Positions 15,782 through 25,359 of a stretch of DNA of 48,104 nucleotides are shown one piece after another (the stretch's first letter is position 1; each line of letters opens with the position of its first letter). A model generated the notes under the pieces. That model was given only the letters and a program-made list of their open reading frames with translations, did not search any database and was not told the origin of the DNA. This stretch comes from Pseudomonadota bacterium (GTDB lineage: Bacteria; Pseudomonadota; Alphaproteobacteria; Sphingomonadales; Sphingomonadaceae). Made by a program: the position numbers and the translations under genes. The stretch covers positions 1-48,104 of the forward strand of contig JAEXLC010000133.1 of NCBI GenBank assembly GCA_023445495.1, read 5' to 3'.

Positions 15782-18436
15782 CTAGGCGGTTTGACCGTCC
15801 AGCAGATAGACGAATGCGTCGTCCTGCACGGTGACCTCGATCGCCGACACTTCCTGACCCTGCATCTGCCGCCCGAGCAGGCGGATCGAGATCTCGGGGA
15901 GCATGGTGTTGGTCAGGATCGCGTCGATCATCCGCCCGCCGCTCGCCACTTCGTTGCAGCGCGACACGATCAGATCGACGACCTCCTGGCCATAGCGGAA
16001 TGCGATGCGGTGGTTCTCGCCGATCCGGGCCGCCACGCGGTCGAGCTGGAGCCGGACGATCCCCTGCAGCATGCCTGGCGACAGCGGATAATAGGGCAGC
16101 ACGATCAGGCGCCCGAGCAGCGCCGGCGGAAATACCTTGAGCAGTTCCGGCCGCAGCGATCCCGCAAGCGCGTCGAGATCCGGCTTCATCTCCTCATCCT
16201 CGCTCACCGCGGTGATGAGATCGGTCCCGACATTCGACGTCAGCAGGATCAGTGTGTTCTTGAAGTCGATGAACCGGCCTTCGCTGTCGCTCATGAACCC
16301 CTTGTCGAAGACCTGGAAGAACATCTCGTGCACGTCGGGATGCGCTTTCTCGACCTCGTCGAGCAGGACGACCGAATAAGGCCGCCGCCGGACCGCTTCG
16401 GTCAACACGCCGCCCTGGCCATAGCCGACATAGCCGGCGGGCGCGCCCTTGAGCGTCGAGACGGTATGCGCCTCCTGGAACTCGCTCATGTTGATGACGA
16501 TCAGGCTGTCGTCGCCCGAATAGAGCAGTTCGGATAGGACATGCGCCGTCTCGGTCTTGCCGACGCCGGACGGGCCGCAGAGCATGAACACGCCCACCGG
16601 TTTATTCGGATTGTCGAGCTTCGCGCGGCTGGTCTGAATGCGCTTCGCGATCGCATCCATGGCGCCATCCTGGCCGATCACCCGCGTTCGCAACTGGTCC
16701 GCGATGCTGAGGACCGACGCGATCTCATCCTTCACCATCCGTCCGACCGGAATACCGGTCCAGTCACCGACGACCGCCGCGACGGCATCGGCGTCCGTCA
16801 CCCCGAACACCATCGGCGCGTCGCCCTGCACGGCGCGCAGCGCGGCAATGGCCTGTTCGAGATCCGAGGCCAGGACCCCGCGCGCTTCTCCGTCATCCGC
16901 CGCTTCGGCATGGTGCGCGGCCAGCTTCGCGCGGGCTTCGGTCAGGACCGCCAATGCCTGTTTTTCGGCATTCCATTTGGCGGTGACGCCGTCCAGCGCG
17001 GCGCGCGCCTCGCCCAGCGCCTCGTCGATCCTGGCGACGCGGTCGTCCGAACGATATTGCCCGGCCTGCTCGCGCGCGGCGACTTCACGCTCGACTTCCA
17101 GCAGCTCGACACGGCGCTGGCTGTCCTCGACCTGCGCCGGCATCGCATGCTGCGAGACCGCGACGCGCGCGCAAGCCGTGTCGAGCAGGCTGACGGCCTT
17201 GTCGGGCAGTTGGCGCGCCGGGACATAACGCTGCGACAGCCGCACGGCGGCATCCACCGCTTCGTCGAGCAGGACCACGCCGTGATGCTTCTCCATCACC
17301 GGCGCCACCGAACGCAGCATGTCGATCGCGTTGCCGGTATCGGGCTCGCCGACATCCACCGTCTGGAAACGGCGGGTGAGCGCGGGATCCTTCTCGAAAT
17401 ACTGGCGATACTCGCTGTAGGTGGTCGCCGCGATGGTGCGCAGCCTGCCCCGCGCCAGAGCGGGCTTCAGCAGATTGGCCGCGTCCCCGGTTCCCGCCTG
17501 CCCGCCCGCGCCGATCAGCGTATGCGCTTCGTCGATGAACAGGATGATCGGCTTCGGACTCGCTTCGACTTCGTCGATGACCTGCCGCAGCCGCTGCTCG
17601 AACTCTCCCTTCACCGACGCACCCGCCTGCAGCAGCGCGATGTCGAGCGCCCGCAGCGTCACATTGGCCAGGACCGACGGAACCTGGCCGTCGACGATCC
17701 GGCGCGCCAGTCCCTCGGCGATCGCGGTCTTGCCGACGCCCGCCTCGCCGACCAGGATCGGATTGTTCTGGCGCCGCCGCAGCAGCACATCGATCGTCTG
17801 GCGGATTTCGGCGTCGCGCCCGACGATCCGGTCGATCTCGCCGTTGCGCGCCTTTTCGGTCAGATCGGTGGAGAAGCGCGCCAGCGCCTCGCCGACGACC
17901 GGCCCCGGTGCCGCAGCCGCGTCTTCTCCGATCGGCGGCGGCGCCTCCTGCACGGAGGTCTCGAGCGATGCAGCGCAGATCCGCTCGAAGTCCCCGACGA
18001 GGGTATCGACCTGGACCTTGCGGAATTCGCGGGAGATCGTGAACAGCGCGTTGCGCAGGGACGCGGACTTCAGCATCCCGTAGATCAGGTGCCCGGTCCG
18101 GATGCGCGACGCCGAGAATTGCAGCGACGCATAGAGCCAGCCATTCTCGATGGCCTCCTCGATCTGCGGCGAGAAATCGGCGACCGCCGTCGCGCCGCGC
18201 GGAAGCTCGTCGAGCGCCAGGGTGACGTCCCGGGCCAGATCGGCGTCGTCCATTGCGAACGCCGTGCGGATCGCCCCCAGGTCGTTCCGCGGGTTCTGGA
18301 GCAGGATATGCAGCCAATGGACAAGCTCGACATAGGCATTGCCGCGCATCTTGCAGAAGCTCGTCGCCGTCTCGATCGCTTTCAGCGCCGTCGGGTTCAG
18401 CCGACGAAACAGCGCTTCCCGGTTCATCGGCCTCAT
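15782..18436 (-). CDS. clpV: T6SS sheath-recycling AAA+ ATPase ClpV/TssH
   Basis: 884 residues, the normal ClpV length. An N-terminal Clp-N domain (about 1-150) is followed by two AAA+ modules: Walker A GEAGVGKT (230-237) with Walker B ILFIDEAH (298-305), then Walker A GPSGVGKT (621-628) with VVLLDEVEKAH (about 689-699). A middle coiled-coil lies at about 435-515. ClpV pulls apart contracted TssB/TssC sheaths in the cytoplasm so that they can be reused. ATG at 18436 overlaps the tssG TGA by 4 nt (ATGA); a second Met three codons on is possible. Place in the operon is between tssG and the GH19 gene. Confidence 0.97.
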   Translation of the reverse strand: MRPMNREALFRRLNPTALKAIETATSFCKMRGNAYVELVHWLHILLQNPRNDLGAIRTAFAMDDADLARDVTLALDELPRGATAVADFSPQIEEAIENGWLYASLQFSASRIRTGHLIYGMLKSASLRNALFTISREFRKVQVDTLVGDFERICAASLETSVQEAPPPIGEDAAAAPGPVVGEALARFSTDLTEKARNGEIDRIVGRDAEIRQTIDVLLRRRQNNPILVGEAGVGKTAIAEGLARRIVDGQVPSVLANVTLRALDIALLQAGASVKGEFEQRLRQVIDEVEASPKPIILFIDEAHTLIGAGGQAGTGDAANLLKPALARGRLRTIAATTYSEYRQYFEKDPALTRRFQTVDVGEPDTGNAIDMLRSVAPVMEKHHGVVLLDEAVDAAVRLSQRYVPARQLPDKAVSLLDTACARVAVSQHAMPAQVEDSQRRVELLEVEREVAAREQAGQYRSDDRVARIDEALGEARAALDGVTAKWNAEKQALAVLTEARAKLAAHHAEAADDGEARGVLASDLEQAIAALRAVQGDAPMVFGVTDADAVAAVVGDWTGIPVGRMVKDEIASVLSIADQLRTRVIGQDGAMDAIAKRIQTSRAKLDNPNKPVGVFMLCGPSGVGKTETAHVLSELLYSGDDSLIVINMSEFQEAHTVSTLKGAPAGYVGYGQGGVLTEAVRRRPYSVVLLDEVEKAHPDVHEMFFQVFDKGFMSDSEGRFIDFKNTLILLTSNVGTDLITAVSEDEEMKPDLDALAGSLRPELLKVFPPALLGRLIVLPYYPLSPGMLQGIVRLQLDRVAARIGENHRIAFRYGQEVVDLIVSRCNEVASGGRMIDAILTNTMLPEISIRLLGRQMQGQEVSAIEVTVQDDAFVYLLDGQTA

Positions 18437-19464
18437 ATCCCGTCCCCCTGCTGAATAGGCAGCTTGCGCCGGCGCAAGCTGGTGTCTCGCCGTATCGTTC
18501 CCGCCGGTGTCTCGCCGACCCAGCTGGTCCAGCCGAGCCGGGACAGCCCGTCCAGTTGGCTCGGCCGCGCCTCGGCGCCGTCGATTTCCAGCGCGATGTC
18601 CCAATCCAGATGGCTGGGGGAGAAGGCCGTCAGCGCCTCCGCCGCCACCGCGAACCGCGCGCCGTCCGGCAGCAGCGTCTCATAATCCCCAAAGCTCGCG
18701 GCACGAATGACCACCCGAAACGCATCGGAGGCGCTTCGCACCCGGGTTCCGACCATCGCATCCTGCCCCAGCGTCGCATAGGCGGTGCCCAGCCGGGTCA
18801 GGTCCTCCGGCTCCATCTCGCACCAGCGCGGCTGGAACTCGAGCAAGGTGACGGGCTGGCGCATCAGATGCGTGAGCGCATCCTCGATGCCGACCGCGCT
18901 GCGCCGCGAGGCAAACAGCGACGCATATTGGAGCCGCGCCCTGGCGGGGAACGCCGAGGCGGCATCGACGCCCTCCGTCGCCCCCGTCAACGTCGCGATA
19001 TAGTCGGAGAAGCGGTCCTTCTCGGCACGGTCGAGCAACGCGGCCGGCTGCGAATCCGCCCATGCGCGGTAGAAGAGCTGCAACATGCGGCCGGACAGCA
19101 GATCGAGAAACCGGCCGAACGGCCGCGCCTTGCCGCGCGCTTCGTGCACGGCATATTCGCTGAGATGCAGCGGCAGCGGCCCCATCGGCCCGATCAGGCC
19201 GAGCCAATAGCCCGAGAGCCGCGCCCGCCCGCGCACGACCTCCGCCCGCGCGATCGTCGGCCCGGGAAAGGACAGGGTCGGCTCCTGCGCCAGCTCGACG
19301 ATATCTTCCGCCGGGTTCAGCGATTCACCCACCAATGGCGTGCCGATGGGCGCGCGGGCTTCGGCACCCCGCACGACAGCGAACAAGCTCCACCATCCGA
19401 TCTTCTCGGCAGCCTTTTGCAGGAAGGTCAGATGTTGTGGCGGCGGCCGGTCCTCGGGGGCCAT
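18433..19464 (-). CDS. tssG: T6SS baseplate protein TssG
   Basis: 343 residues. The N-terminal pattern FLQKAAEKIGWWSLFAVVR and the central ARLSGYWLGLIGPMGPLPLHLSEY are characteristic of TssG (ImpH/VasB). TssG forms the wedge of the baseplate with two TssF copies and TssE, and contacts TssK. The start at 19464 lies inside tssF, giving a 37-nt overlap in another frame; AAGGAG stands 10 nt before it. The 3' end overlaps clpV by 4 nt. Confidence 0.96.
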   Translation of the reverse strand: MAPEDRPPPQHLTFLQKAAEKIGWWSLFAVVRGAEARAPIGTPLVGESLNPAEDIVELAQEPTLSFPGPTIARAEVVRGRARLSGYWLGLIGPMGPLPLHLSEYAVHEARGKARPFGRFLDLLSGRMLQLFYRAWADSQPAALLDRAEKDRFSDYIATLTGATEGVDAASAFPARARLQYASLFASRRSAVGIEDALTHLMRQPVTLLEFQPRWCEMEPEDLTRLGTAYATLGQDAMVGTRVRSASDAFRVVIRAASFGDYETLLPDGARFAVAAEALTAFSPSHLDWDIALEIDGAEARPSQLDGLSRLGWTSWVGETPAGTIRRDTSLRRRKLPIQQGDGI

Positions 19465-21308
19465 CGCATGAATTCTCCTTCGGCAGGGGAACTGAAATGC
19501 GTCTCGGTAAAGCTGTTCACGGTCGCGAATTCCGCGAGGAAGCGCTCAAGCACCGCGCCGAACAGGAACATGCGCGATCGATCGAAGGCGCTGTCGTCCA
19601 GCTTGACCGAAATCCGCTGCCCCCGCGCGACGGCGAGGCGATCCAGCCCAGGAAGCCGGCGCGATATCTTGTGCGAACGCACCCCGGTCACGCCGCGAAT
19701 CTGACGGCTGGAGGCGATGTCGTCCTTGCGCGCATAGAGGCTCAGATGATCCTTCAGCAGCCGGGGGTCGTCCCGGTCCTCGGGCGCGAGCGAGGCATAG
19801 TTGGCGGTGAGGTGGCCGATCAGAGGCCATAGCTGCCAGGCTTGATCGCTCAGCCCCAAAGGCGTGCGGGGACGGGTCGGCCGGAGCAGCATGCTCACTT
19901 TGCCCACCGTTTCGCCGGCCATGGTGAAATGCTGTTCGCCCGCGAAGGTCAGCAACTCCGGGAGCTCGCGATTGGTCACCAGCGCCCGGACGCCGACTTC
20001 CCGGATCGGATCGAGCCGCTCGGGGCGCCCGGGTGCGGTCAGGCTAATCCAGCTCTCGGTACCGATATAGTCGGTGGCCGGACGCAGCTTGCGCTCCTTC
20101 GCGGAGAGCTTACGGGGGCGCAGCTGCACGGTGTAGTAAAGCGCGTTCCGCCAGTCATCCAGCTGCCCGCCGGACGTATATAGCGGCGTCACGCTCTGCG
20201 GATTCTTGTTGTTCTCCTCAAAGGCCTTGACCTCGAGGAGCCGCACGACCTCGAAATCGAGCGGCCGGTTGCGGTCCGGCACGAGGTGATATTCGTGTTC
20301 ATGGGGCTTCAACTCGAAGCGCCCGACCTGCTTCTCGAAGAGATTGATGGCCGGTGTCGCGTTGAGCCGGAAGTGCGAGACCCGCACGGCCCCGGCGAGC
20401 GCTTCCGAAGCGCGCTTGAAGAGGAAGACGATGTCGCAGGCATTCTGGCACTTCGCCAGCGCCTGTCCGCATTCCTCGATGTTGACGAACATGAACCGTT
20501 CCGGACAGGCGAAATATTCCGCCAGCAATCGATAGCCGCGGAAGGCGCGCAGCTCGGGCGGCAGCAGCGCCTCGTCATCGGCAAAGCCGATCTGGGTCGG
20601 CAGGGGGAGATGCGTCCAGCTCGTCTCGTCGCCGGCGGATTGCGGATCGCGGGCGATGACCTCCAGCGTATCGCCGATCAGATGCCGGTACAGCTCGCCC
20701 GACACCAGGTCCGAGCCGGCAAGATACAGCGCCAGCCGGCTCGGCAGGATCTTGCGAAGCTCCGCGCCGCCAGTGGCACTGATGCGGAGCCGAAGCCCGG
20801 CCTCCGCCACGATCCCCTTGCCTGCGCCCTTCATGAACGGCTCGACCGCACCCGGGGATGCGAGATATTCGGCTTCCTCGATCTTGAGCGGCCAGAGCGT
20901 GACATCATGCCCGGTACGGAAGATCACCGGCACGTCGCTGTCGGCGCCGGCATCGGCGGACAACTCGGTGTAGCGATCGATCTTCAACCCCTTGAGCGGA
21001 ATCGAATCGTCCGGTCCCGGCTCGAATGCGGCAATGCAGATCGACGGCGTCGGCGCGAGAAAATGCGGCTGGATCGATTGCAGCAGATGCTGGGTGAACT
21101 CGGGAAACTGGTCCTTGAGCTTCAGCTGGACGCGTGCACCGAGAAACGCCACGCCCTCGAGCAGGCGCTCGACATAGGGATCCGGGACTTCCGGATTGTC
21201 GAGCCCCAGGCTTCCGGCGACCGCATGATATTCCTCGCCGAATTCGCGCGCGCCTTCGCGCAGGTAGCGCAGCTCGGTTTCATAGATTGCCAGCAGGCGC
21301 GGATCCAT
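19428..21308 (-). CDS. tssF: T6SS baseplate protein TssF
   Basis: 626 residues, normal for TssF (ImpG/VasA). It opens with the signature YETELRYLREGAREF and continues through LLEGVAFLGARVQLKLKDQFPEFT. TssF is the main wedge component of the cytoplasmic baseplate on which the Hcp tube and sheath assemble. ATG at 21308 is 5 nt after the tssE stop, in the order tssE-tssF-tssG-clpV common to many loci. Nothing unusual was noticed apart from the 37-nt overlap with tssG. Confidence 0.97.
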   Translation of the reverse strand: MDPRLLAIYETELRYLREGAREFGEEYHAVAGSLGLDNPEVPDPYVERLLEGVAFLGARVQLKLKDQFPEFTQHLLQSIQPHFLAPTPSICIAAFEPGPDDSIPLKGLKIDRYTELSADAGADSDVPVIFRTGHDVTLWPLKIEEAEYLASPGAVEPFMKGAGKGIVAEAGLRLRISATGGAELRKILPSRLALYLAGSDLVSGELYRHLIGDTLEVIARDPQSAGDETSWTHLPLPTQIGFADDEALLPPELRAFRGYRLLAEYFACPERFMFVNIEECGQALAKCQNACDIVFLFKRASEALAGAVRVSHFRLNATPAINLFEKQVGRFELKPHEHEYHLVPDRNRPLDFEVVRLLEVKAFEENNKNPQSVTPLYTSGGQLDDWRNALYYTVQLRPRKLSAKERKLRPATDYIGTESWISLTAPGRPERLDPIREVGVRALVTNRELPELLTFAGEQHFTMAGETVGKVSMLLRPTRPRTPLGLSDQAWQLWPLIGHLTANYASLAPEDRDDPRLLKDHLSLYARKDDIASSRQIRGVTGVRSHKISRRLPGLDRLAVARGQRISVKLDDSAFDRSRMFLFGAVLERFLAEFATVNSFTETHFSSPAEGEFMRWPPRTGRRHNI

Positions 21309-21313
21309 TCGCG

Positions 21314-21835
21314 CTACTCCCGCACCGTCGCCGCGGCGGTGTCCACTTCGATATCGGTCCGGAACCGGATCGGAATCGCCCTGACGGCCGAAGTGATGTC
21401 GCCGCTGATGAGGAAGGTGACGGCGTTCTCGCGCTCATGGTCTTCGCTCACCTGCACATCGAGATCCGCGATCCGCGGCTCGAACGCCAGGATCGCCACG
21501 CGGATCTGCTTCCGGCGCTGCTGGAGCTCGCGGTGACCGACCGCCTTTCCGGCGAGATCGGGCACGCCGTAGTTGAGCACCGAGGTCGCCACGTTCGGAT
21601 AGGGATCGAGATCGACGAGGGAGGCCAGGTTGGTGGCGTTGAGCAGGAAGGCGATATCCCGGCGCACCGTGTGGCGCAGCGCTTCTTCGTTGAAGCGCGT
21701 GTTGTCCTGCACGAGCCGGTAACGCAGCGTAGCCGGAGTCATTTCGCGCGCCCTGCTAACGTCCTCGCCGCCGGGATCGCCGCCCGCCACGAGCTTGTCG
21801 ATCAGACTGGGTTTGATCCGGGAGCCGATTGCCAT
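21314..21835 (-). CDS. tssE: T6SS baseplate gp25-like protein TssE
   Basis: 173 residues. It carries the gp25/TssE pattern: RRDIAFLLNATNL in the N-terminal half, SVLNYGVPDLAG in the middle, and a C-terminal beta segment with an ISGDITS stretch. TssE is the counterpart of phage T4 gp25 and starts sheath polymerisation on the baseplate. It sits 9 nt after tagJ and 5 nt before tssF, so translational coupling is likely. Confidence 0.95.
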   Translation of the reverse strand: MAIGSRIKPSLIDKLVAGGDPGGEDVSRAREMTPATLRYRLVQDNTRFNEEALRHTVRRDIAFLLNATNLASLVDLDPYPNVATSVLNYGVPDLAGKAVGHRELQQRRKQIRVAILAFEPRIADLDVQVSEDHERENAVTFLISGDITSAVRAIPIRFRTDIEVDTAAATVRE

Positions 21836-21844
21836 CCGCCGCGC

Positions 21845-22633
21845 TCAGTCGAAGGCGAGCGCGCGAAGCGACAGCAGGGGCAGCGCCTCGCCCGACGAGA
21901 GCGCAAGCAGGCGCTGGCCGGAACCGCAGGCACCCGAGCCCTGGTCCCGCCAGTTGGTGACACGCGCCAGCGTCTCGGAACGGTCCGGAGAAATCTCGCT
22001 GCCCGGATAGCGGACCGGCAGCATCGCCGCGATCGTCCCGCCGGATCTGGGCCTGATCTTCACCGGATACCAGACCAGGTCGCGGAGATCGCGGGCGCCG
22101 GCGCTTTCGATCGCTTCGACGGCATCGAGGCCGATGAGCCCCCATTGTCCCTGGATGATCGCCTCCAGCGCCGGCCCGAAGCGGCTGTCCGCATCGGCGA
22201 TCCACTCGAAGCGGACGTCGTCCGCTGTCCCCGGCATGTCGGGGACGGCATCGAATGCCGCGATGCGCGCCGCATCGGCCGCCGCGATCTCGCCGACGGC
22301 ACGCAGGCGGAGGGAATGCGCAAGCGGATCGATCCAGTCCCCACCGCGCAGCAGCACGGGAAAGTCCTGCTGACCGGCAAAGGCCGATGCCCGTAGCCGC
22401 TCGGCGGCGATGGCGGCGCCATAGGCATCCGCCAGCATCCGGGCGCCGGGCGACAGGCTCGCCAGCGTCCGGAGCTGCATATCGGCCTTGTCCCATTCGC
22501 CCATCAACGCCAGCAGCTGGAACAGAAACATCCTGGCCTCGACGCTGGACGGGCGTGCGCGAACCAGGTCGACCAACGCCGACCTGGCTCCCTCAACATC
22601 CCCATCGCGGAGCAGTGCGTCAGCGTCGGCCAC
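21845..22633 (-). CDS. tagJ: T6SS accessory protein TagJ (ImpE family)
   Basis: 262 residues. The N-terminal third is TPR-like (DALLRDGDVEGARSALVDLV, then FLFQLLALMGEWDKAD); the rest matches the ImpE fold, with PLAHSLRLRAVGEI and LVWYPVKIRP. TagJ/ImpE binds TssB and is thought to help ClpV recognise sheaths in some T6SS lineages; it is not found in all systems. The start is GTG at 22633. The gene lies between hcp and tssE, a frequent place for it in alphaproteobacterial loci. Confidence 0.9.
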   Translation of the reverse strand: MADADALLRDGDVEGARSALVDLVRARPSSVEARMFLFQLLALMGEWDKADMQLRTLASLSPGARMLADAYGAAIAAERLRASAFAGQQDFPVLLRGGDWIDPLAHSLRLRAVGEIAAADAARIAAFDAVPDMPGTADDVRFEWIADADSRFGPALEAIIQGQWGLIGLDAVEAIESAGARDLRDLVWYPVKIRPRSGGTIAAMLPVRYPGSEISPDRSETLARVTNWRDQGSGACGSGQRLLALSSGEALPLLSLRALAFD

Positions 22634-22659
22634 TCGACCCTCGTTCCGGCGATGTTATG

Positions 22660-23139
22660 CTAGACCTTGACGTTCCTCTTGAGGTCGTAGCCGGCCTTGG
22701 AGACGCCGCCCAAGGTGCCGTCGCCCTTCTGCGGATAATATTCGAACTCGATCTTCGCGTAGTTCAGGCCGAGCGATTCGACGGGAATTTCGTCATGCTC
22801 GCCAGCATTCTGGAAGCTCGAGACCAGGATGTCCGTGAACTTGATCTTGTAATATTCTTCCTGCTTGCCGCCGGCCTTGCGCACCGTCAGGTTCGCGGTC
22901 GCGATGTGCTGGCCGGTCGCGCAGGCCTGCATCAGCAGCGGGCTGGAGACGTCGGCGCGCTTCTGGAAGACGATGTCCGAGAAGGACGCCTTGCCGGCGC
23001 CACCGCCACCGCCGGTCTGCGACGTGCCGACCTGATGGACGCCGAACGTAAAGCTCTCGATTTCGATTTCGTCCTTGTGCACCGAATCCTCGGACTCGCC
23101 CTTGATGCCGGCGAGCTTCAGATACATGTCCCTTGCCAT
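22660..23139 (-). CDS. hcp: Hcp tube protein TssD
   Basis: 159 residues. The N-terminus MARDMYLKLAGIKGES and the later IEIESFTFGVHQ are the Hcp signature; YYKIKFTDILVSSFQ is the expected central strand. Hcp hexamers stack into the tube that is thrust out with VgrG on top and can carry small effectors in its lumen. A Gly-rich loop (TGGGGGAGK, about 42-50) lies where Hcp proteins vary. There is no C-terminal extension, so it is not an evolved (effector-fused) Hcp. It follows tssC by 34 nt. Confidence 0.97.
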   Translation of the reverse strand: MARDMYLKLAGIKGESEDSVHKDEIEIESFTFGVHQVGTSQTGGGGGAGKASFSDIVFQKRADVSSPLLMQACATGQHIATANLTVRKAGGKQEEYYKIKFTDILVSSFQNAGEHDEIPVESLGLNYAKIEFEYYPQKGDGTLGGVSKAGYDLKRNVKV

Positions 23140-23173
23140 TATCCGTCCCCTTCCATCATCGGATGAATGTGTT

Positions 23174-24658
23174 TTACTTCACGCTGTCAGGAAGGCGCGA
23201 CACCATGCTGAGCTGCGCATCAACTACTTCCAGCTGATAGTGCGGCACGAAATGGAACTTCGCCTTGTAGGAGCCAGGATTACTCTCGTCGGGAATAATC
23301 TCTATACTCGCAGCCCTTAGCGGCAATTTAGCCTTGGTTTCCTCCGAAGAACTTTCGGATTGCGCATCCACATATTTGGATATCCAGCGATTCAGCTCGT
23401 AGGACAGCGTCGGCGCGTCCTTGTAGCTGCCCACCCAGTCGCGGATCATGCATTTCAGGTAATGCGCGAACCGGCAGGTCGCGAAGATATAGGGCAGTCG
23501 CGCCGACAGGTTCGCGCTCGCATTCGCCTCGTCGGTGTCATATTCGCGCGGCTTGTTGACGGTCTGCGCGCCAATGAAGGTCGCCGTGTTCGTATTCTTG
23601 CGATGGACCAGCGAAATCAGTCCCGCATTCGACAGCTCGAATTCGCGGCGTTCCGGTATGGCGATCTCGGTCGGACATTTTTCGTCGACGCCACCATCGT
23701 CGGTGGAGAAGGTGGCCACAGGCAGGCCCCCGACCGTGCCTCCGGACACCACGCCGCGAATCTGCGTCGTCCAACCCCAGTCGGTAAAGGCCTCCGTGAT
23801 CCTGAGACCCATCGCATAGGCCGAATTGGTCCACAGGTAATTTTTGTCGTCACCACCGGTGATTTCTTCGAAATCGAATTCCTCCACCGGATCGGTCTTG
23901 GCACCATAGGGTGCCCGCCCGAGAACCCGCGGCATGGTCAATGCCATGTAACGGCTATCCGGCGAATCGCGGAAACTGTTCCAGATCTTATAGTCACCGG
24001 CAGTGAACAGCTTGCCGAGGTCACGGATGCCCCCCAGCCCCTGCCAACTGTCCATGCCCAGCAATCCGGGACCAGCGGCCGCGATGAACGGGGCATGGGC
24101 TGCAGCGCCGATCTTGGCCAGCCCCTCCATGACCTCCACGTCCAATTTGCTATGAGTGAACGTATAGTCGCAGACGATCGCGCCATAGGGCTGGCCGCCA
24201 AGCTGACCATATTCCTGTTCGTAGAGCTTCCTGAAGAGTGGGCTCTGATCCCATTTCGCATCCTTGTTGGCGCGAAACATCTCCAAGCACTCTTCCTTGC
24301 GAACGTTCAGCACCTTGATCTTCAGATCCGCGCCCGTGGAAGTGCCGTAGACCAGCTTCTCCAGCCCGCGCCAGGCCGATTCCAGAGCCTGGAACTTGGG
24401 ATGATGGAGGATCAAGTTGATCTGATCGGACAGCTTCTTGTCCAGCGCGAGACGCAATGCGTCGATCGTCGCATGAACATCGTCATCGATGACCTTCGCC
24501 CTGTTCAGCGCTTGCTGGGCTAGCGTCTGCACCGCCCTGTCGATACGCTCCTTCCGCTCAGCATCCGGCTTGAAATCCTGCATGATGAGCTTGTCGAACT
24601 CACTAAGCTTTTTCTCAGTCGTCTCAGGCTGCGCATTCGATGCCAATTGCTGCGTCAT
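23174..24658 (-). CDS. tssC: T6SS sheath large subunit TssC
   Basis: 494 residues, normal for TssC (VipB). Family marks include FQALESAWRGLEKLV near 90, DWGWTTQIRGVVSGG near 290, CRFAHYLKCMIRDWVGS near 405, and a C-terminal YKAKFHFVPHYQLE strand. It forms the contractile sheath with TssB in the cytoplasm. ATG at 24658 is 45 nt after the tssB stop. Base composition in this gene is slightly more AT-rich than in its neighbours, which is common for the conserved tssBC pair. Confidence 0.98.
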   Translation of the reverse strand: MTQQLASNAQPETTEKKLSEFDKLIMQDFKPDAERKERIDRAVQTLAQQALNRAKVIDDDVHATIDALRLALDKKLSDQINLILHHPKFQALESAWRGLEKLVYGTSTGADLKIKVLNVRKEECLEMFRANKDAKWDQSPLFRKLYEQEYGQLGGQPYGAIVCDYTFTHSKLDVEVMEGLAKIGAAAHAPFIAAAGPGLLGMDSWQGLGGIRDLGKLFTAGDYKIWNSFRDSPDSRYMALTMPRVLGRAPYGAKTDPVEEFDFEEITGGDDKNYLWTNSAYAMGLRITEAFTDWGWTTQIRGVVSGGTVGGLPVATFSTDDGGVDEKCPTEIAIPERREFELSNAGLISLVHRKNTNTATFIGAQTVNKPREYDTDEANASANLSARLPYIFATCRFAHYLKCMIRDWVGSYKDAPTLSYELNRWISKYVDAQSESSSEETKAKLPLRAASIEIIPDESNPGSYKAKFHFVPHYQLEVVDAQLSMVSRLPDSVK

Positions 24659-24703
24659 ATTGCTCCCCCTGAACCCGCAAGATCGATCAGTCCGCCGGGC
24701 TGC

Positions 24704-25267
24704 CTATTCCGCCTCTACAGTAGATCCACCGCCAGCCTCGGCCGCAGCTTTGGCCTGAGCCGCGGCATCCGCAGCCACCTTAAGCTCCGCTAGGGCCTCC
24801 ATAAGCTCACCATCCTTGAGCATATCCCGGATCCTGCCCTGGGCTCGGCTCTTTCCGTCCATGTAGGTCATCAGGTCATTCAATTGCCCGCGCGCTTCGA
24901 GGAGCTTCGCGAGCGCCGGCACATTCTTGGCGATCTTGCCCGGCGAGAAATCTTCCATCTTCTTGAAATCGAGCCCGATCGATAGCTTCCCCCCATCACC
25001 TATAACGTTATCGACCTCAAGATCGACACGCGGCGCAATGCTTTTCATGAACTCCTTCTCGAAGTTGTCCATATCAACTTCGTCGAATTCGCGCTCCTCA
25101 AGATCGACCTTTTCCTTCCTGGAATCCCCGGACAGGTCAGACATGACACCCATGACAAAAGGGAGAGAGACAACTTCGCGCGCACCGAATGTCTCTACCG
25201 CATAGGATATATGGACTCGTGGCGGACGAATCTTGCCAATGAAGTCCTGACCGCTCTTTGAAGCCAC
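24704..25267 (-). CDS. tssB: T6SS sheath small subunit TssB
   Basis: 187 residues. IRPPRVHISYAVETFGA near the start and LPFVMGVMSDLSG are standard TssB (VipA) marks; an Ala-rich C-terminal helix (about 160-180) follows. TssB interlocks with TssC in the sheath and is contacted by TagJ. The start is GTG at 25267, preceded by GGGGGAG; an ATG 5 nt upstream is out of frame. The 92-nt gap before it holds AT-rich DNA, so an extra internal promoter is possible, but no clear one was identified. Confidence 0.97.
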   Translation of the reverse strand: MASKSGQDFIGKIRPPRVHISYAVETFGAREVVSLPFVMGVMSDLSGDSRKEKVDLEEREFDEVDMDNFEKEFMKSIAPRVDLEVDNVIGDGGKLSIGLDFKKMEDFSPGKIAKNVPALAKLLEARGQLNDLMTYMDGKSRAQGRIRDMLKDGELMEALAELKVAADAAAQAKAAAEAGGGSTVEAE

Positions 25268-25359
25268 TTCATTTCTCCCCCGCGATTCGAATCTAGGTTA
25301 ACAAATCTCATCGATAATTGCACATGATCGCAAGTCCGCAAGCGGTTCGATACGAAATT

